A stretch of DNA of 64,000 nucleotides from Sphingomonadaceae bacterium (GCA_016000085.1 JAECRT010000009.1:25106-89105), one strand, 5' to 3'; shown: positions 9,909 to 20,664, counted from the first letter of the stretch. The notes: generated by a model from the letters alone, not told the origin. Numbers and translations are program-made.

Positions 9909-10027
9909 GAAAACTCTCCCAAAAAGGCGTGTCTGCACCTAGCGCCGGTGGGACGACGGGATAAAGAGGCATTTCGGTAAATATTTCGCCATTGCTTGAC
10001 CATCGCGTGGTAAGTTCGGGGCGAGGA

Positions 10028-11311
10028 TCAATGCCCGCCCGATGCAGGGCGCTTCACCTTGCGGATCTGGCGGATGCCCAGCCATACCGTCACGATGATC
10101 GCCGGGATCAACGCGATGTCGACCCAGCTGGGCAGGTGCGCGCCCTGATGCTCCAGCGCTTCTTTCAGGTGATGCCACAGCCCCAGCGCATAATAGCTGA
10201 CCGCCACCACCGACAGGCCCTCGACGGTATGCTGCAACCGCAATTGCAGCCCGGTGCGACGGTCCATCGACGCCAGAAGGTCGCGATTGCGTCGGGCGAG
10301 CGCGGTATCGACCCGCGTGCGGAGCATCGCACTGGTCCAGGCCGTGCGCTGCGACAGATCCTCCAGCCGCCGGGTGAAGGCGTCGCAGGTCCGCATCGCA
10401 GGCAGCAGGCGTCGTTCGGTAAAATCGTCGAGCGACCCATAGCCGCGCACCGGCGCTACCCGCAACGCGCGCAGGCGGTCCCGGCATATGTCGGCATAGG
10501 CCTGCGTCGCGCTCATGCGATAGCGGGTATGCGCCACGATCTGCGCCAGTTCCGCGCTGAGCGCAGACAACGCCTCCAGCACTGTGTCGGCATCGGCGTC
10601 CGCTTCCGCCACGCGCGCAGTGATCGCAGTCAGGCGCTGCTCCAGCGCCGTCAGCACCGGCGTCGCCCGCTGCGCTTCGGGCAGGCCCAGCAGGGCGATC
10701 TTGCGATAATTTCCCAGTTCCTGAAGCCGCTGGACCAATTGCGCCATCTCCGCGCCCTGCAAGCCCCTGTCCTGCACCAGCAACCGGCCAAAACCGTCGT
10801 CATGCAGGCGAAAGTCACTCCAGATGCGGGCAAGGCCATCGGCCACGTCGGAAATGACGAGGTCATCTTGTCCGAAATGGGTCGCGATCATCGCTTCGTC
10901 GGCGGTGTCGGTGACCAGTGCTATCTGGGTCGAACGGATGACGCGGCCGGGCAGCGCACCGATCCATTCCGCCGTCAGGGCGAAGGGAGACAGGTCGAAT
11001 GGCTGCCCCACGCCCGGCGCCAGGAAGCTGTATGTCATGAATTCGCTATGCCGTTCCCATGTAAATGCCAGCGCGCCGATGCGGCAGGCGAGGAAGCGGT
11101 CATGGGCGCCCAGCACCGCGCCATGGGGGGCGAGCAAGGCGGCCAGCGCGATCAGGCTGTCGGCCGCTTCGGCTTCATCGACCAGCAGCACATATTGCAG
11201 CACTCGCGCCGGCGCGTCGAGACGCGGCATCTTGCGCACATGCATCTCGCGCGACAGCGACCCGCGCAGGGGATGGCTGCGCTCGCGCAATTCGGCGAAA
11301 GGATCGTTCAT
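10028..11311 (-). CDS. DUF3422 family protein with C-terminal transmembrane segments
   Basis: 427 aa; N-terminus MNDPFAELRERSHPLRGSLSREMHVRKMPRL typical of DUF3422; hydrophobic C-terminus. Confidence 0.8.
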   Translation of the reverse strand: MNDPFAELRERSHPLRGSLSREMHVRKMPRLDAPARVLQYVLLVDEAEAADSLIALAALLAPHGAVLGAHDRFLACRIGALAFTWERHSEFMTYSFLAPGVGQPFDLSPFALTAEWIGALPGRVIRSTQIALVTDTADEAMIATHFGQDDLVISDVADGLARIWSDFRLHDDGFGRLLVQDRGLQGAEMAQLVQRLQELGNYRKIALLGLPEAQRATPVLTALEQRLTAITARVAEADADADTVLEALSALSAELAQIVAHTRYRMSATQAYADICRDRLRALRVAPVRGYGSLDDFTERRLLPAMRTCDAFTRRLEDLSQRTAWTSAMLRTRVDTALARRNRDLLASMDRRTGLQLRLQHTVEGLSVVAVSYYALGLWHHLKEALEHQGAHLPSWVDIALIPAIIVTVWLGIRQIRKVKRPASGGH

Positions 11312-11395
11312 CTCTTCCTGCTCCCCTGACCCGTCGCGCCATTTAGTCCGACAAATAGGAGGTGCGCAAGTCCGGTGACCTAAAGGCCCAGAGGG

Positions 11396-11788
11396 TCAGG
11401 TTTGCCGTTCTTCATAAAGTTCGATCGGTAAGCCATCGGGATCATTGAAAAATGTGAAGCGCTGTCCGGTATAGTCATCCACCCGGATCGGCTCGCATGA
11501 CACACCATGACGGGCCAGCCGTGCGACTTCAGCATCAATGTCGGCGACGACGAACGACAAATGCCGCAACCCGCATGCTTCGGGCCGGGAAGGCCGGGAC
11601 GGTGGATCAGGAAAGGAAAACAGCTCGATCCGGGCATTGCCCGCGTCGAGATCGCATTTCCACGAATCCCGCGCTTCCCGATACACTTCGTGCAGCACCG
11701 GGAAGCCCAGGATTTCGGCATAGAAGTGCCGCGAGCGCGCATAGTCCGATCCGATGATCGCAATATGGTGAACGCCGCGCAGCCCCAT
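11396..11788 (-). CDS. VOC family protein (glyoxalase I-like)
   Basis: MGLRGVHHIAIIGSDYARSRHFYAEILGFPVLHEVYRE...GLRHLSFVVADIDAEV...FFNDPDGLPIELYE. Confidence 0.88.
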   Translation of the reverse strand: MGLRGVHHIAIIGSDYARSRHFYAEILGFPVLHEVYREARDSWKCDLDAGNARIELFSFPDPPSRPSRPEACGLRHLSFVVADIDAEVARLARHGVSCEPIRVDDYTGQRFTFFNDPDGLPIELYEERQT

Positions 11789-11791
11789 GGT

Positions 11792-13642
11792 TCAGCGTTC
11801 GATCTGGCTCACGTCGCGCACTGCGCCCTTGGCTGCGTTGGTGGTCATCGCGGCATAGGCGCGCAGGGCGGGGGACACTTCGCGCTTGCGGCCGAACGGC
11901 TTCCACGCCTTCGCGCCCATGGCTTCCATCTCGGCCCGGCGCTCGGCCAGCAGGGCATCATCCAGGTCGACCTTGATGACGCGGGCGGGAATGTCGATGA
12001 CGATCGGGTCGCCGGTCTGCACCAGCGCGATCAGGCCACCTTCCGCTGCTTCGGGCGAGACATGCCCGATCGACAGGCCCGACGTGCCGCCAGAGAAACG
12101 CCCGTCGGTGATGAGCGCGCACGCCTTGCCCAGCCCCTTGGACTTGAGATAGCTGGTCGGATAGAGCATTTCCTGCATCCCCGGCCCACCCTTTGGCCCT
12201 TCATAGCGGATGACGACGACGTCCTTTTCCTTGACCTCGTTGCCCAAGATCCCTGCGACGGCCGCGTCCTGGCTTTCGTAGACCCGCGCGGTGCCGTGAA
12301 AGACGAGGATGCTCTCGTCCACGCCCGCCGTCTTCACGATGCAGCCTTCTGGCGCGAGGTTGCCGAACAGCACGGCGAGGCCACCATCCTTGGAAAAGGC
12401 ATGTTCGGCCGACCGGATCACGCCATTCTCCCGGTCGGTGTCCAGTTCTTCCCACCGTTCCGACTGGCTGAACGCCGTCTGCGTCGGTACGCCGCCGGGG
12501 GCCGCGCGGTAGAAGTTGCGCACTTCCTCGCTATTGGTGCGGCCAATGTCCCAGCGCGCGAGCGCCGCCGCCATGGTCGGCGCGTGGACGGTCGGCAGGC
12601 TCGAATCGATCAGGCCAGCGCGTTCCAGTTCGCCCAAAATCGCCATGATGCCGCCCGCGCGGTGGACGTCCTCCATATGGACGTCGTTCTTGGCAGGCGC
12701 GACCTTGCACAGGCACGGCACGCGGCGGGACAGCCGGTCGATATCCGCCATGGTAAACTCGATCCCGCCTTCATAGGCGGCGGCGAGCAGGTGCAGCACC
12801 GTGTTGGAAGACCCCCCCATGGCGATGTCCAGGCTCATCGCATTCTCGAACGCGGCGAAATTGGCGATGTTGCGCGGCAAGACGCTTTCGTCATCCTGCT
12901 CATAATAGCGCTTCGTGATGTCGACGATGACATGCCCCGCTTCGCGGAACAGGCGTTCGCGATCGGCGTGGGTGGCCAGCGTCGACCCATTGCCCGGCAA
13001 CGAAAGCCCCAGCGCCTCGGTCAGGCAATTCATCGAATTGGCCGTGAACATGCCCGAACAACTGCCACAGGTGGGGCAGGCGGACCGTTCGATCGTCTCC
13101 ACTTCCTCGTCGGTATAGCTTTCGTCGGCAGCGACGACCATCGCGTCGACCAGATCGAGCGCGACCTTCTTACCGCGCACATTGGCCTTGCCCGCTTCCA
13201 TCGGCCCGCCCGACACGAACACGACCGGGATGTTCAGCCGCATCGCGGCCATCAACATGCCCGGCGTGATCTTGTCGCAGTTGGAGATGCACACGATCGC
13301 GTCGGCGCAATGGGCGTTGACCATATATTCGACGCTATCGGCGATCAGGTCGCGGCTGGGCAACGAATAGAGCATGCCGCCATGGCCCATGGCGATGCCG
13401 TCATCGACCGCGATCGTATTGAATTCCTTGGCGACGCCGCCCGCCGACTCGATCTCGCGCGCGACCAATTGGCCCAGATCCTTCAGATGGACATGGCCCG
13501 GCACGAACTGGGTGAAGCTGTTGGCGATCGCGATGATCGGCTTGCCGAAATCCTCGTCCTTCATCCCCGTCGCGCGCCACAGGCCGCGCGCACCGGCCAT
13601 ATTACGGCCATGGGTGGTGGTTCTGGAACGATAGGCAGGCAT
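11792..13642 (-). CDS. ilvD: Dihydroxy-acid dehydratase
   Basis: 616 aa; [82 protein letters not shown]. Confidence 0.97.
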   Translation of the reverse strand: MPAYRSRTTTHGRNMAGARGLWRATGMKDEDFGKPIIAIANSFTQFVPGHVHLKDLGQLVAREIESAGGVAKEFNTIAVDDGIAMGHGGMLYSLPSRDLIADSVEYMVNAHCADAIVCISNCDKITPGMLMAAMRLNIPVVFVSGGPMEAGKANVRGKKVALDLVDAMVVAADESYTDEEVETIERSACPTCGSCSGMFTANSMNCLTEALGLSLPGNGSTLATHADRERLFREAGHVIVDITKRYYEQDDESVLPRNIANFAAFENAMSLDIAMGGSSNTVLHLLAAAYEGGIEFTMADIDRLSRRVPCLCKVAPAKNDVHMEDVHRAGGIMAILGELERAGLIDSSLPTVHAPTMAAALARWDIGRTNSEEVRNFYRAAPGGVPTQTAFSQSERWEELDTDRENGVIRSAEHAFSKDGGLAVLFGNLAPEGCIVKTAGVDESILVFHGTARVYESQDAAVAGILGNEVKEKDVVVIRYEGPKGGPGMQEMLYPTSYLKSKGLGKACALITDGRFSGGTSGLSIGHVSPEAAEGGLIALVQTGDPIVIDIPARVIKVDLDDALLAERRAEMEAMGAKAWKPFGRKREVSPALRAYAAMTTNAAKGAVRDVSQIER

Positions 13643-13786
13643 GGGTCTGGTCCTTCAGGCGATCTTCGCGGTCCCTCTACAGCCGAGGACCGTGCTGTGA
13701 AACATATTATTCCTCTCCGGTGCCCTTGTCAGGCTTTTGACGTTGCCGAGATGTCATCAGGGGCCATTTTCTTGCGAGGTGCGCAA

Positions 13787-14425
13787 TCAGGCGCGCGGCG
13801 CTAGTCCGCCAATCAATATCGCGATCAGGCTGTCGGCTACCTGAGCGGGCGTCATCGGCCCATCCGGCGCGTGCCAGCGCGCGGGCCAGTTGAGCGCGCC
13901 GGCCAGCGCGAAGCTGGCGAAGCGGACATCGACCGGCGCGATTGATCCGTCCGCCACGCCTTCCCCGATCAAGTCGCGCACGAACAGGTCGATCTCGCGC
14001 TTGCGGGCGCGAAAGCGCGTGGCACTGTCCATCGACAACACTTCCTCATTGGTGCGGATCACGCAGCGGCCGAAATCGTCCATGTTGATCTGCGCATAGA
14101 GCAGTAGAAAATAACGTAGTCGATCCAGCCCCTTGCCGGGCTGCGCACGGGTGGCGTCGGCTGCGTCGCGGAGCATTTCCAGCCCGCGATTGACGCATTC
14201 GACCAGCACCTGCTCCTTATTGCCCAGATAATGATAGATGGTCGGTTTGCTGACACCCAGGCTTGCGGCGACATCATCGAGCGAGGTCGCATGATAGCCG
14301 CGCGCATTGAACATGCGCACCGCTGCGCGCAGCACGGCTTCCCGCTTTTCTTCGCGGTCCCGCACCCGCTCGTCGCGCGTGCGAAAGGGGGATGGCGCTT
14401 CGGCACTGGCCAGTTTCGGCAACAT
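13787..14425 (-). CDS. TetR/AcrR family transcriptional regulator
   Basis: HTH 'LRAAVRMFNARGYHATSLDDVAASLGVSKPTIYHYLGNKEQVL'; divergent from the ACAD operon. ATG 14425 preferred over 14464. Confidence 0.92.
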   Translation of the reverse strand: MLPKLASAEAPSPFRTRDERVRDREEKREAVLRAAVRMFNARGYHATSLDDVAASLGVSKPTIYHYLGNKEQVLVECVNRGLEMLRDAADATRAQPGKGLDRLRYFLLLYAQINMDDFGRCVIRTNEEVLSMDSATRFRARKREIDLFVRDLIGEGVADGSIAPVDVRFASFALAGALNWPARWHAPDGPMTPAQVADSLIAILIGGLAPRA

Positions 14426-14471
14426 AATCTCCTTGCCTGTCCTTCTTGACAAGAAACCCGCCAATAATCAA

Positions 14472-14505
14472 TATACCCGTGAGTATAGAAAATACGAGTG
14501 AGTAC
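14472..14505. promoter_or_regulatory. Putative tandem TetR operators
   Basis: TATAC-CCGTGA-GTATA (14472-14487) and ATAC-GAGTGA-GTAC (14492-14505), spacing about 19 bp, in the TetR/ACAD divergent region just before the ACAD ATG. Confidence 0.6.
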
Positions 14506-14506
14506 C

Positions 14507-15631
14507 ATGCTGACCGATATTCAGACCGCCATCCGCGATACGGTGCGCGCTTTCGCGCAGGAAGCGATCCGTCCGCACAGCGCACGTTTCGAGTCGGAGG
14601 GGGGCTATCCGCCCGCCTTGTTTCAGGACATGGCCGGGTTGGGCCTGTGGGGCATGACCGCGCCCGAAGCTTTCGGCGGGGCGGAAGCCGACGCCGTATC
14701 CTATGCGCTGGCCCTGATGGAAATCGCGGCGGCCGATGGCGCGCTTTCCACCATCGTATCGATCCAGAACTCGATCCTCGTTTCCGGCCTGCTCAAGGAT
14801 GGCAACGCAGCGCAGCAGGCGCGCTTCCTGCCGGACCTGATCGGCGGCCGCACCATTGGCGCTTTCGCCTTGACCGAAGCCGACGCGGGGTCGGACGCAT
14901 CAGCCGTGCGCACCCGCGCGATCAAGGTGGATGGCGGCTGGCGGATCACCGGGGCCAAGCAATTCATCACTTCGGGCAAAATCGCAGGCGTCGTCATGAT
15001 CGTGGCGGTGACGGATCCGGACGCAGGCAAGAAAGGCCTGTCGGTGTTTATCGTCCCCACCGACCGGCCCGGCTACAGCGTTGACAAGGTCGAACATAAG
15101 TTGGGGCAGGGGGCGTCCGACACCTGCGCGCTGCGCTTTGACGACATGTTCGTGGAGGACGATCTGCTGATCGGGCAACCGGGGCAGGGCTACCGCATCG
15201 CGCTCGCCAATCTGGAAACTGGCCGCATCGGCATCGCCGCGCAATGTGTCGGCATGGCCCAGGCAGCGCTAGAAATTGCAGTAGCTTATGCCAAAGATCG
15301 CAGAAGTTTTGGCAAGGCCATCATGGAGCATCAGGCAGTGGGTTTCCGCCTCGCCGACCTCGCTACCCGACTGGAAGCGGCGCGGCAGCTTGTCCTGCAT
15401 GCCGCACGGGTGAAGGATGCAGGCGCGCCCTGTCTGACCGAAGCGTCCATGGCCAAGCTGTTCGCGTCCGAAGCGGCCGAAGCGATCGTGTCGGGCGCGC
15501 TCCAGACGCTGGGCGGCTATGGCTATCTGGAAGAATATGGCGTCGCCAAAATCTATCGCGATGTCCGCGTGTGCCAGATTTACGAAGGCACGTCGGACAT
15601 CCAGCGCATGGTCATCGCGCGCAGTCTTTGA
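14507..15631 (+). CDS. Acyl-CoA dehydrogenase
   Basis: MLTDIQTAIRDTVRAFAQEAIRP...ALTEADAGSDAS...QTLGGYGYLEEYGVAKIYRDVRVCQIYEGTSDIQRMVIARSL. Confidence 0.95.
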   Translation: MLTDIQTAIRDTVRAFAQEAIRPHSARFESEGGYPPALFQDMAGLGLWGMTAPEAFGGAEADAVSYALALMEIAAADGALSTIVSIQNSILVSGLLKDGNAAQQARFLPDLIGGRTIGAFALTEADAGSDASAVRTRAIKVDGGWRITGAKQFITSGKIAGVVMIVAVTDPDAGKKGLSVFIVPTDRPGYSVDKVEHKLGQGASDTCALRFDDMFVEDDLLIGQPGQGYRIALANLETGRIGIAAQCVGMAQAALEIAVAYAKDRRSFGKAIMEHQAVGFRLADLATRLEAARQLVLHAARVKDAGAPCLTEASMAKLFASEAAEAIVSGALQTLGGYGYLEEYGVAKIYRDVRVCQIYEGTSDIQRMVIARSL

Positions 15632-15643
15632 AGGAGAAAATCG

Positions 15644-16828
15644 ATGCAGGACGATCCGGTAGTCATCGCCAGCTATGCCCGCACCCCTATGGGCGGGTTT
15701 CAGGGCGCACTTTCCCCACTTAAGGCCACGGAACTGGGCGCAGCGGCGGTGAAAGCCGCTGTCGAACGCGCGGGTGTCGCGACCGACGCCATCGATCGCA
15801 TCTATATGGGTTGCGTCCTGCCGGCCGGCTTGGGGCAAGCGCCCGCGCGGCAAGCGGCGCTTGGGGCGGGCCTCGGCTTGAACACCGAGGCCACGACCGT
15901 CAACAAAATGTGCGGATCGGGCATGCAGGCGGCGATCATGGCGCATGAAGCGCTGGCTTCCGGCGCGGTCGATATCGTCATCGCGGGCGGCATGGAAAGC
16001 ATGACGAACGCGCCCTATGCGCTGCCCAAGCATCGCGGCGGCGCACGGATCGGCCATGACCGCATCATCGACACGATGATGATGGATGGGCTGGAAGACG
16101 CCTATGAACCGGGCAAGGCAATGGGCGTCTTTGCCGAAGAAGCGGTGCGCGACTATCAATTCACCCGCGCGGAACAGGACGATTATGCCATCCGTTCGTT
16201 GGAGCGCGCCAACGCGGCGATTAACGGTGGCGCGTTCGTGCGCGAAATCACGCCCGTCACGGTCAAGGGCCGGGGGGGCGACACGCTGATCGACACCGAC
16301 GAACAGCCGGGCAAGGCGCGCCCGGACAAGATCCCGACCCTCAAGCCCGCTTTCGTCAAGGATGGCACCATCACCGCCGCCAACGCGTCGTCCATCTCCG
16401 ATGGCGCGGCCGCGCTGGTGATGACACGCGCAAGCGTCGCGAAGAAACTGGGAATGACCATGGTGGCCAAGGTCGTCGCCTTCGCCGCCCACGCCCATGA
16501 ACCCGCGAAGTTCACCACCGCGCCGGTCCCCGCCATGCGCAAACTGTTGGAAAAGGCAGGCTGGTCGGTCGAGGATGTCGATCTATTCGAAGTCAACGAA
16601 GCTTTTGCCGTCGTCGCGATGATCGCCGCCAAGGAACTGGGCATTCCGGCGGAGAAGCTCAACGTCAACGGCGGCGCCACCGCGTTGGGCCATCCGATCG
16701 GCGCATCGGGCGCGCGCATCCTGGCGACGCTGATCGGCGCGCTCGAAACGCGGGGCCTCAAGCGCGGCGTCGCCAGCCTCTGCATCGGCGGTGGCGAAGC
16801 GACGGCGATGGCGGTCGAACTGATCTGA
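15644..16828 (+). CDS. Acetyl-CoA C-acyltransferase (thiolase)
   Basis: NKMCGSGMQAAIMAHEALASG, NVNGGATALGHPIGASGARI, CIGGGEATAM. Confidence 0.96.
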   Translation: MQDDPVVIASYARTPMGGFQGALSPLKATELGAAAVKAAVERAGVATDAIDRIYMGCVLPAGLGQAPARQAALGAGLGLNTEATTVNKMCGSGMQAAIMAHEALASGAVDIVIAGGMESMTNAPYALPKHRGGARIGHDRIIDTMMMDGLEDAYEPGKAMGVFAEEAVRDYQFTRAEQDDYAIRSLERANAAINGGAFVREITPVTVKGRGGDTLIDTDEQPGKARPDKIPTLKPAFVKDGTITAANASSISDGAAALVMTRASVAKKLGMTMVAKVVAFAAHAHEPAKFTTAPVPAMRKLLEKAGWSVEDVDLFEVNEAFAVVAMIAAKELGIPAEKLNVNGGATALGHPIGASGARILATLIGALETRGLKRGVASLCIGGGEATAMAVELI

Positions 16829-16850
16829 ATTGCAAAGAGGGTAAGGGCAT

Positions 16851-17612
16851 ATGAATATCAACGGGTTGGCCGCCATTGTTACCGGCGGTGCTTCGGGTTT
16901 GGGCAAGGCGACAGCGACGATGCTGGCCGCGCAGGGCGCAAAGGTTGCGATCTTCGATCTGAACGAGGACGCAGGCAAGGCAGCAGCCGCCGAGATTGGC
17001 GGTCTTTATGTCGGCGTCAACGTCGCTGATGACGCAAGCGTGACGGCGGGCCTGGATGCGGCGGAGGCAGCGCACGGCGTCGCCCGCATCCTCGTCAACT
17101 GCGCGGGCATCGCGCCGGCCGTAAAGACGGTGGGCAAGGAAAATGTCCCTCACCCGCTCGATACGTTCGCCAAGACCGTGACGGTGAACCTGATTGGCAC
17201 CTTCAACGTCATTTCCAAGTTTTCCGCTCGCCTCTCTGCTGCCGACGAGATTGACGGGGAGCGTGGCGTCATCGTCAACACCGCGTCCGTCGCGGCCTAT
17301 GACGGCCAGATCGGTCAGGCTGCCTATTCCGCGTCAAAGGGCGGAGTCGTCGGCATGACCCTGCCGATCGCCCGCGACCTTGCCCAGCACAAGATCCGCG
17401 TGATGACCGTTGCGCCGGGCATCTTCCTGACCCCCATGCTGGAGGCTTTTCCACAGACCGTGCAAGACGCATTGGGTGCGCAGGTGCCGCACCCCAGCCG
17501 TCTGGGCAAGCCCGCCGAATATGCGCAACTGGTGGAATCGATCATCCGCAATCCGATGCTGAACGGCGAGGTTATCCGACTCGACGGCGCGATCCGCATG
17601 GCGCCGCGATAA
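16851..17612 (+). CDS. SDR family oxidoreductase (3-hydroxyacyl-CoA dehydrogenase type II-like)
   Basis: MNINGLAAIVTGGASGLGKATATMLAAQGAKV...YSASKGGVVGMTLPIARDLAQHKIRVMTVAPGIFLTPM. Confidence 0.92.
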   Translation: MNINGLAAIVTGGASGLGKATATMLAAQGAKVAIFDLNEDAGKAAAAEIGGLYVGVNVADDASVTAGLDAAEAAHGVARILVNCAGIAPAVKTVGKENVPHPLDTFAKTVTVNLIGTFNVISKFSARLSAADEIDGERGVIVNTASVAAYDGQIGQAAYSASKGGVVGMTLPIARDLAQHKIRVMTVAPGIFLTPMLEAFPQTVQDALGAQVPHPSRLGKPAEYAQLVESIIRNPMLNGEVIRLDGAIRMAPR

Positions 17613-17644
17613 CCCGGATCGACCTGTTCGACGCAGCGTAAAGT

Positions 17645-19261
17645 TCAACCGTCGCGTTCGTCGATGATGATCGCCCCGAAAGGCGGCAGCGCATCGATAG
17701 TGGCTCCATTGACGCACAGGCTTGCCGTTCCCGCGGTAGGCGCGTCAATGGGCCACTCCCTGTCGGTCGCGCCCAGGTTGAAGACGCAGAGCATCGACTG
17801 TGCGTCGGTATGGCGGCGGAAGACGAGGCAGCTTGCGTCGGCAATCAGGATCTCCAGCGATCCATGCCGTAGCGCCGGAGTCCTTTTGCGCAGGGCAAGC
17901 ATGGCGCGGGTGAAGTGCAGCAGCGATTGCGGGTCGGCCTGCTGCGCGTCGACGGCGCGGGCGATATTATCCTCACCGATCGGCAGCCAGGGTTCGCCGC
18001 TGCTGAAGCCCGCCTGTGCCGCTGTCACGGACCAGGGCAGCGGTGTGCGCGCGCCGTCGCGGGACAATGTCAGCGGCCAGTTGGCGATCGCTTCGGGATC
18101 TTGAAGACGCTCGAAGGGAATGTCGACCTGGGTAATGCCCAGTTCCTCGCCCTGATACAGGATGGCGTTGCCGCGCAACGCCATCAGCAGCGTGACTTTC
18201 AGGCGCGCAAAAGCGGCTTGATATTCGGGCGCGCACCAGCGGGACAAGGCGCGGGGCGCATCGTGATTTTCAAATGCCCAGCTTGGCCAACCCATGCCCG
18301 GTTTGTCCGGCCAGCGCGCGACCGTTTCGGCAACCAGAGCCGGGGTCAGCGCGTCGGTGTAGAGAAAATTGAAGCCATAGGCGCTGTTGAGCCGACGATT
18401 ACCCGCCGTATAAGCCTTCATTTCCTGCTCGGCCAGGGCGCCGCCCACCTCCGCCACGGTGAAGATCGCGCCATATTCGTCGCATAACGTACGGATGCGC
18501 TCGACGAACGGCACGACATCGGGGTGCGACTGGCTATACCGCTTGATCTGATAATCGAATGGGCGGGTGCGCAGGCTGCCATCGTCGGGTGCGGGCGGAT
18601 TATCGCGAAATTGCGGATCGTGCATCGCGTGGTTGAGCGCGTCGAGCCGGAAGCCGTCGACACCCCGGTCGAGCCAGAAGCGCATAGCGGCAAGCAGCGC
18701 ATCCTGTACCGCCGGATTGTGGACGTTCAGCTGGGGCTGGCTGGCGAGGAACTGGTGCATATAATATTGGCCGCGCCGGGCGTCCCAGGTCCAGGCGGGG
18801 CCACCGAACACCGATTGCCAGTTGCAGGGCGGGGTGCCATCCGCCTTGGGATCGGCCCAGACATACCAGTCTGCCTTGTCATTGTTGCGGCTCTGTCGGC
18901 TTTGCGCGAACCAGTCATGCAGGTCGGAGCTATGGGCGTAGACTTGATCGATCGTTACCTTGAGACCCAGGGCGTGGGCGCGTGCGACCAAGGCGTCGAA
19001 ATCCGCCAGCGTTCCGAATATCGGGTCGACATCGCAATAGTCCGCAATGTCGTAACCGAAATCCCGCATGGGCGAGGTGAAGAAGGGGGAAATCCAGATG
19101 GCGTCCGCGCCAAGGTCGGCAATATGATCGAGCCGATCGGTAATCCCCCGGAGGTCGCCGATGCCATCGCCATTGCTGTCCTGAAAGCTGCGGGGATAGA
19201 TTTGGTAGATGACCGCGCCCTTCCACCAGGGGAGGGTATCGGCTGGCAGTTGAGCGGGCAT
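17645..19261 (-). CDS. GH13 alpha-glucosidase
   Basis: WWKGAVIYQIYPRSFQDSNGDGIGDLRGI, GVDGFRLDALNHAMHD, TVAEVGG, FENHDAPRALSRW. ATG at 19261 chosen by domain start. Confidence 0.93.
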   Translation of the reverse strand: MPAQLPADTLPWWKGAVIYQIYPRSFQDSNGDGIGDLRGITDRLDHIADLGADAIWISPFFTSPMRDFGYDIADYCDVDPIFGTLADFDALVARAHALGLKVTIDQVYAHSSDLHDWFAQSRQSRNNDKADWYVWADPKADGTPPCNWQSVFGGPAWTWDARRGQYYMHQFLASQPQLNVHNPAVQDALLAAMRFWLDRGVDGFRLDALNHAMHDPQFRDNPPAPDDGSLRTRPFDYQIKRYSQSHPDVVPFVERIRTLCDEYGAIFTVAEVGGALAEQEMKAYTAGNRRLNSAYGFNFLYTDALTPALVAETVARWPDKPGMGWPSWAFENHDAPRALSRWCAPEYQAAFARLKVTLLMALRGNAILYQGEELGITQVDIPFERLQDPEAIANWPLTLSRDGARTPLPWSVTAAQAGFSSGEPWLPIGEDNIARAVDAQQADPQSLLHFTRAMLALRKRTPALRHGSLEILIADASCLVFRRHTDAQSMLCVFNLGATDREWPIDAPTAGTASLCVNGATIDALPPFGAIIIDERDG

Positions 19262-19444
19262 GGCGCATTCCGGTTCAGGGACTGGGACAATCAGGATAGC
19301 GGGAACATGGCCGAGCGCCAGCAGCTCTTGGCGATACCGAACGGTAAACGCGCCGGAGAGGCTTTTATGATGCTGACGGGGGTGATTCGGGAGCACGACG
19401 CGGATTTTTGGTAGCGAATGTCTGGCCGTTTCCCTTACGGAATA

Positions 19445-19479
19445 GGTTGCATTTCGCCATGGATGCAAATTTTGCAACC
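19445..19479. promoter_or_regulatory. Putative operator(s) upstream of the alpha-glucosidase
   Basis: TGCAAA-T-TTTGCA (19464-19476) nested in an inverted pair GGTTGCA (19445) / TGCAACC (19473). Confidence 0.4.
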
Positions 19480-19560
19480 GCGAACATATTTTCGCAATTG
19501 CAGCATTGTCGCATTCAGGTGAAAAGAAACTCGCCTTTCAGGCATCCTCTCCTAAAACTT

Positions 19561-19839
19561 TCATGGGCTGGTCTTCGGATCGGCCCTTTTTTTGTCCGTC
19601 GAAAGTTGCTGTTCCGCGCTTGGTTCAGGTCCGGACAGCCAGCCGACGTCCGATTCGAGATAGGCTTCCAGTTCGCGCCAATGCCGGTCCCAGCCCGGAC
19701 CGCGCCGCGACACCGGCACTTCCTGTTCCACCATTATGCGCGCACGGGTGACCGGATTGGACGGCCTCTGTTCGATCCTGGTCAGGATTTCGCGCACCTT
19801 TTGCGGCTGTTCATCGCTCATCCTGATACTCCTGCTCAT
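19561..19839 (-). CDS. Hypothetical protein
   Basis: 92-aa ORF on the reverse strand; no recognised domain; coding-like composition. Confidence 0.45.
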   Translation of the reverse strand: MSRSIRMSDEQPQKVREILTRIEQRPSNPVTRARIMVEQEVPVSRRGPGWDRHWRELEAYLESDVGWLSGPEPSAEQQLSTDKKRADPKTSP

Positions 19840-19961
19840 CCGCCCACGCCTTTGCGCGCAACGCAGCGCGATGCAATCCCTGTGTCGCGGCCAGCAGGGG
19901 TTCCAGCGCGAATCCCGGTGTGTATCATTGTCTAATTGTCATGTTTCCGTCATAAGGCCCC

Positions 19962-20648
19962 ATGACATTGCCCTCCGGCCCATCCGCCCCGCCAGTCGAT
20001 CGCATTCAGCAAAATTTGCTTGCCGCATCGGAACGTCGCCTTCTCAACTGGATGTGCGCGCGTATGCCGCGCTGGGTAACGCCCGATCTTTTGACCGCGC
20101 TGGGCATGGTCGGCGCCTTTGCCATCTTCGCGGGCTACGCCGCCAGCGGCCTGCATGTCGGATGGTTGTGGCTGTCGATCGCAGGCTATGCTGTGCAATG
20201 GTTCGGCGATTCGATGGATGGCAGTCTGGCCCGATTCCGCCATATCGAGCGCCCTTCCTATGGCTATTTCATCGACCATAGCTGCGATGGCCTCGCCACG
20301 CTGCTGATCCTCGCGGGGATGGGGGCCAGCCCCTATATCCGCATGGACGTGGCGCTGGTCGCGCTCGCGGGCTATCTGCTGTTGTCGATCCACGCCTATC
20401 TGGCAGCGCGGGTCGTGGGCGAATTCAAGCTGTCCTACCTGGCAGCCGGGCCGACCGAATTGCGGCTGATGCTGATCGGCCTGACCCTGGCGATGATGAT
20501 GCTGGGCTATGCGCCCGGTATTTTCGGCCCAATTTCAGGCTTTGACCTGTTCGTCGGGATTGTGGGCGGGATATTGGTGCTGCTGTTCGTGATCCAGACG
20601 CTGTCCACAGCCAAGCGACTGGCGGCGGTCGACAGCCGACGCAAATGA
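19962..20648 (+). CDS. CDP-alcohol phosphatidyltransferase family protein
   Basis: Signature DG-xx-AR-x8-G-xxx-D-xxx-D present as DGSLARFRHIERPSYGYFIDHSCD; multiple TM segments. Confidence 0.9.
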   Translation: MTLPSGPSAPPVDRIQQNLLAASERRLLNWMCARMPRWVTPDLLTALGMVGAFAIFAGYAASGLHVGWLWLSIAGYAVQWFGDSMDGSLARFRHIERPSYGYFIDHSCDGLATLLILAGMGASPYIRMDVALVALAGYLLLSIHAYLAARVVGEFKLSYLAAGPTELRLMLIGLTLAMMMLGYAPGIFGPISGFDLFVGIVGGILVLLFVIQTLSTAKRLAAVDSRRK

Positions 20649-20664
20649 CAGTGCGGCAATAGGT

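Noticed and set aside
8835-9980. 381-aa plus-strand ORF
   Set aside because: Antisense to frmA, low-information composition.
11507-13804. 765-aa plus-strand ORF, longer than the opposite ilvD
   Set aside because: Shadow frame antisense to VOC and ilvD, with composition typical of high-GC antisense frames (Arg/His/Asp/Gly-rich, no domain); ilvD on the other strand is unmistakable.
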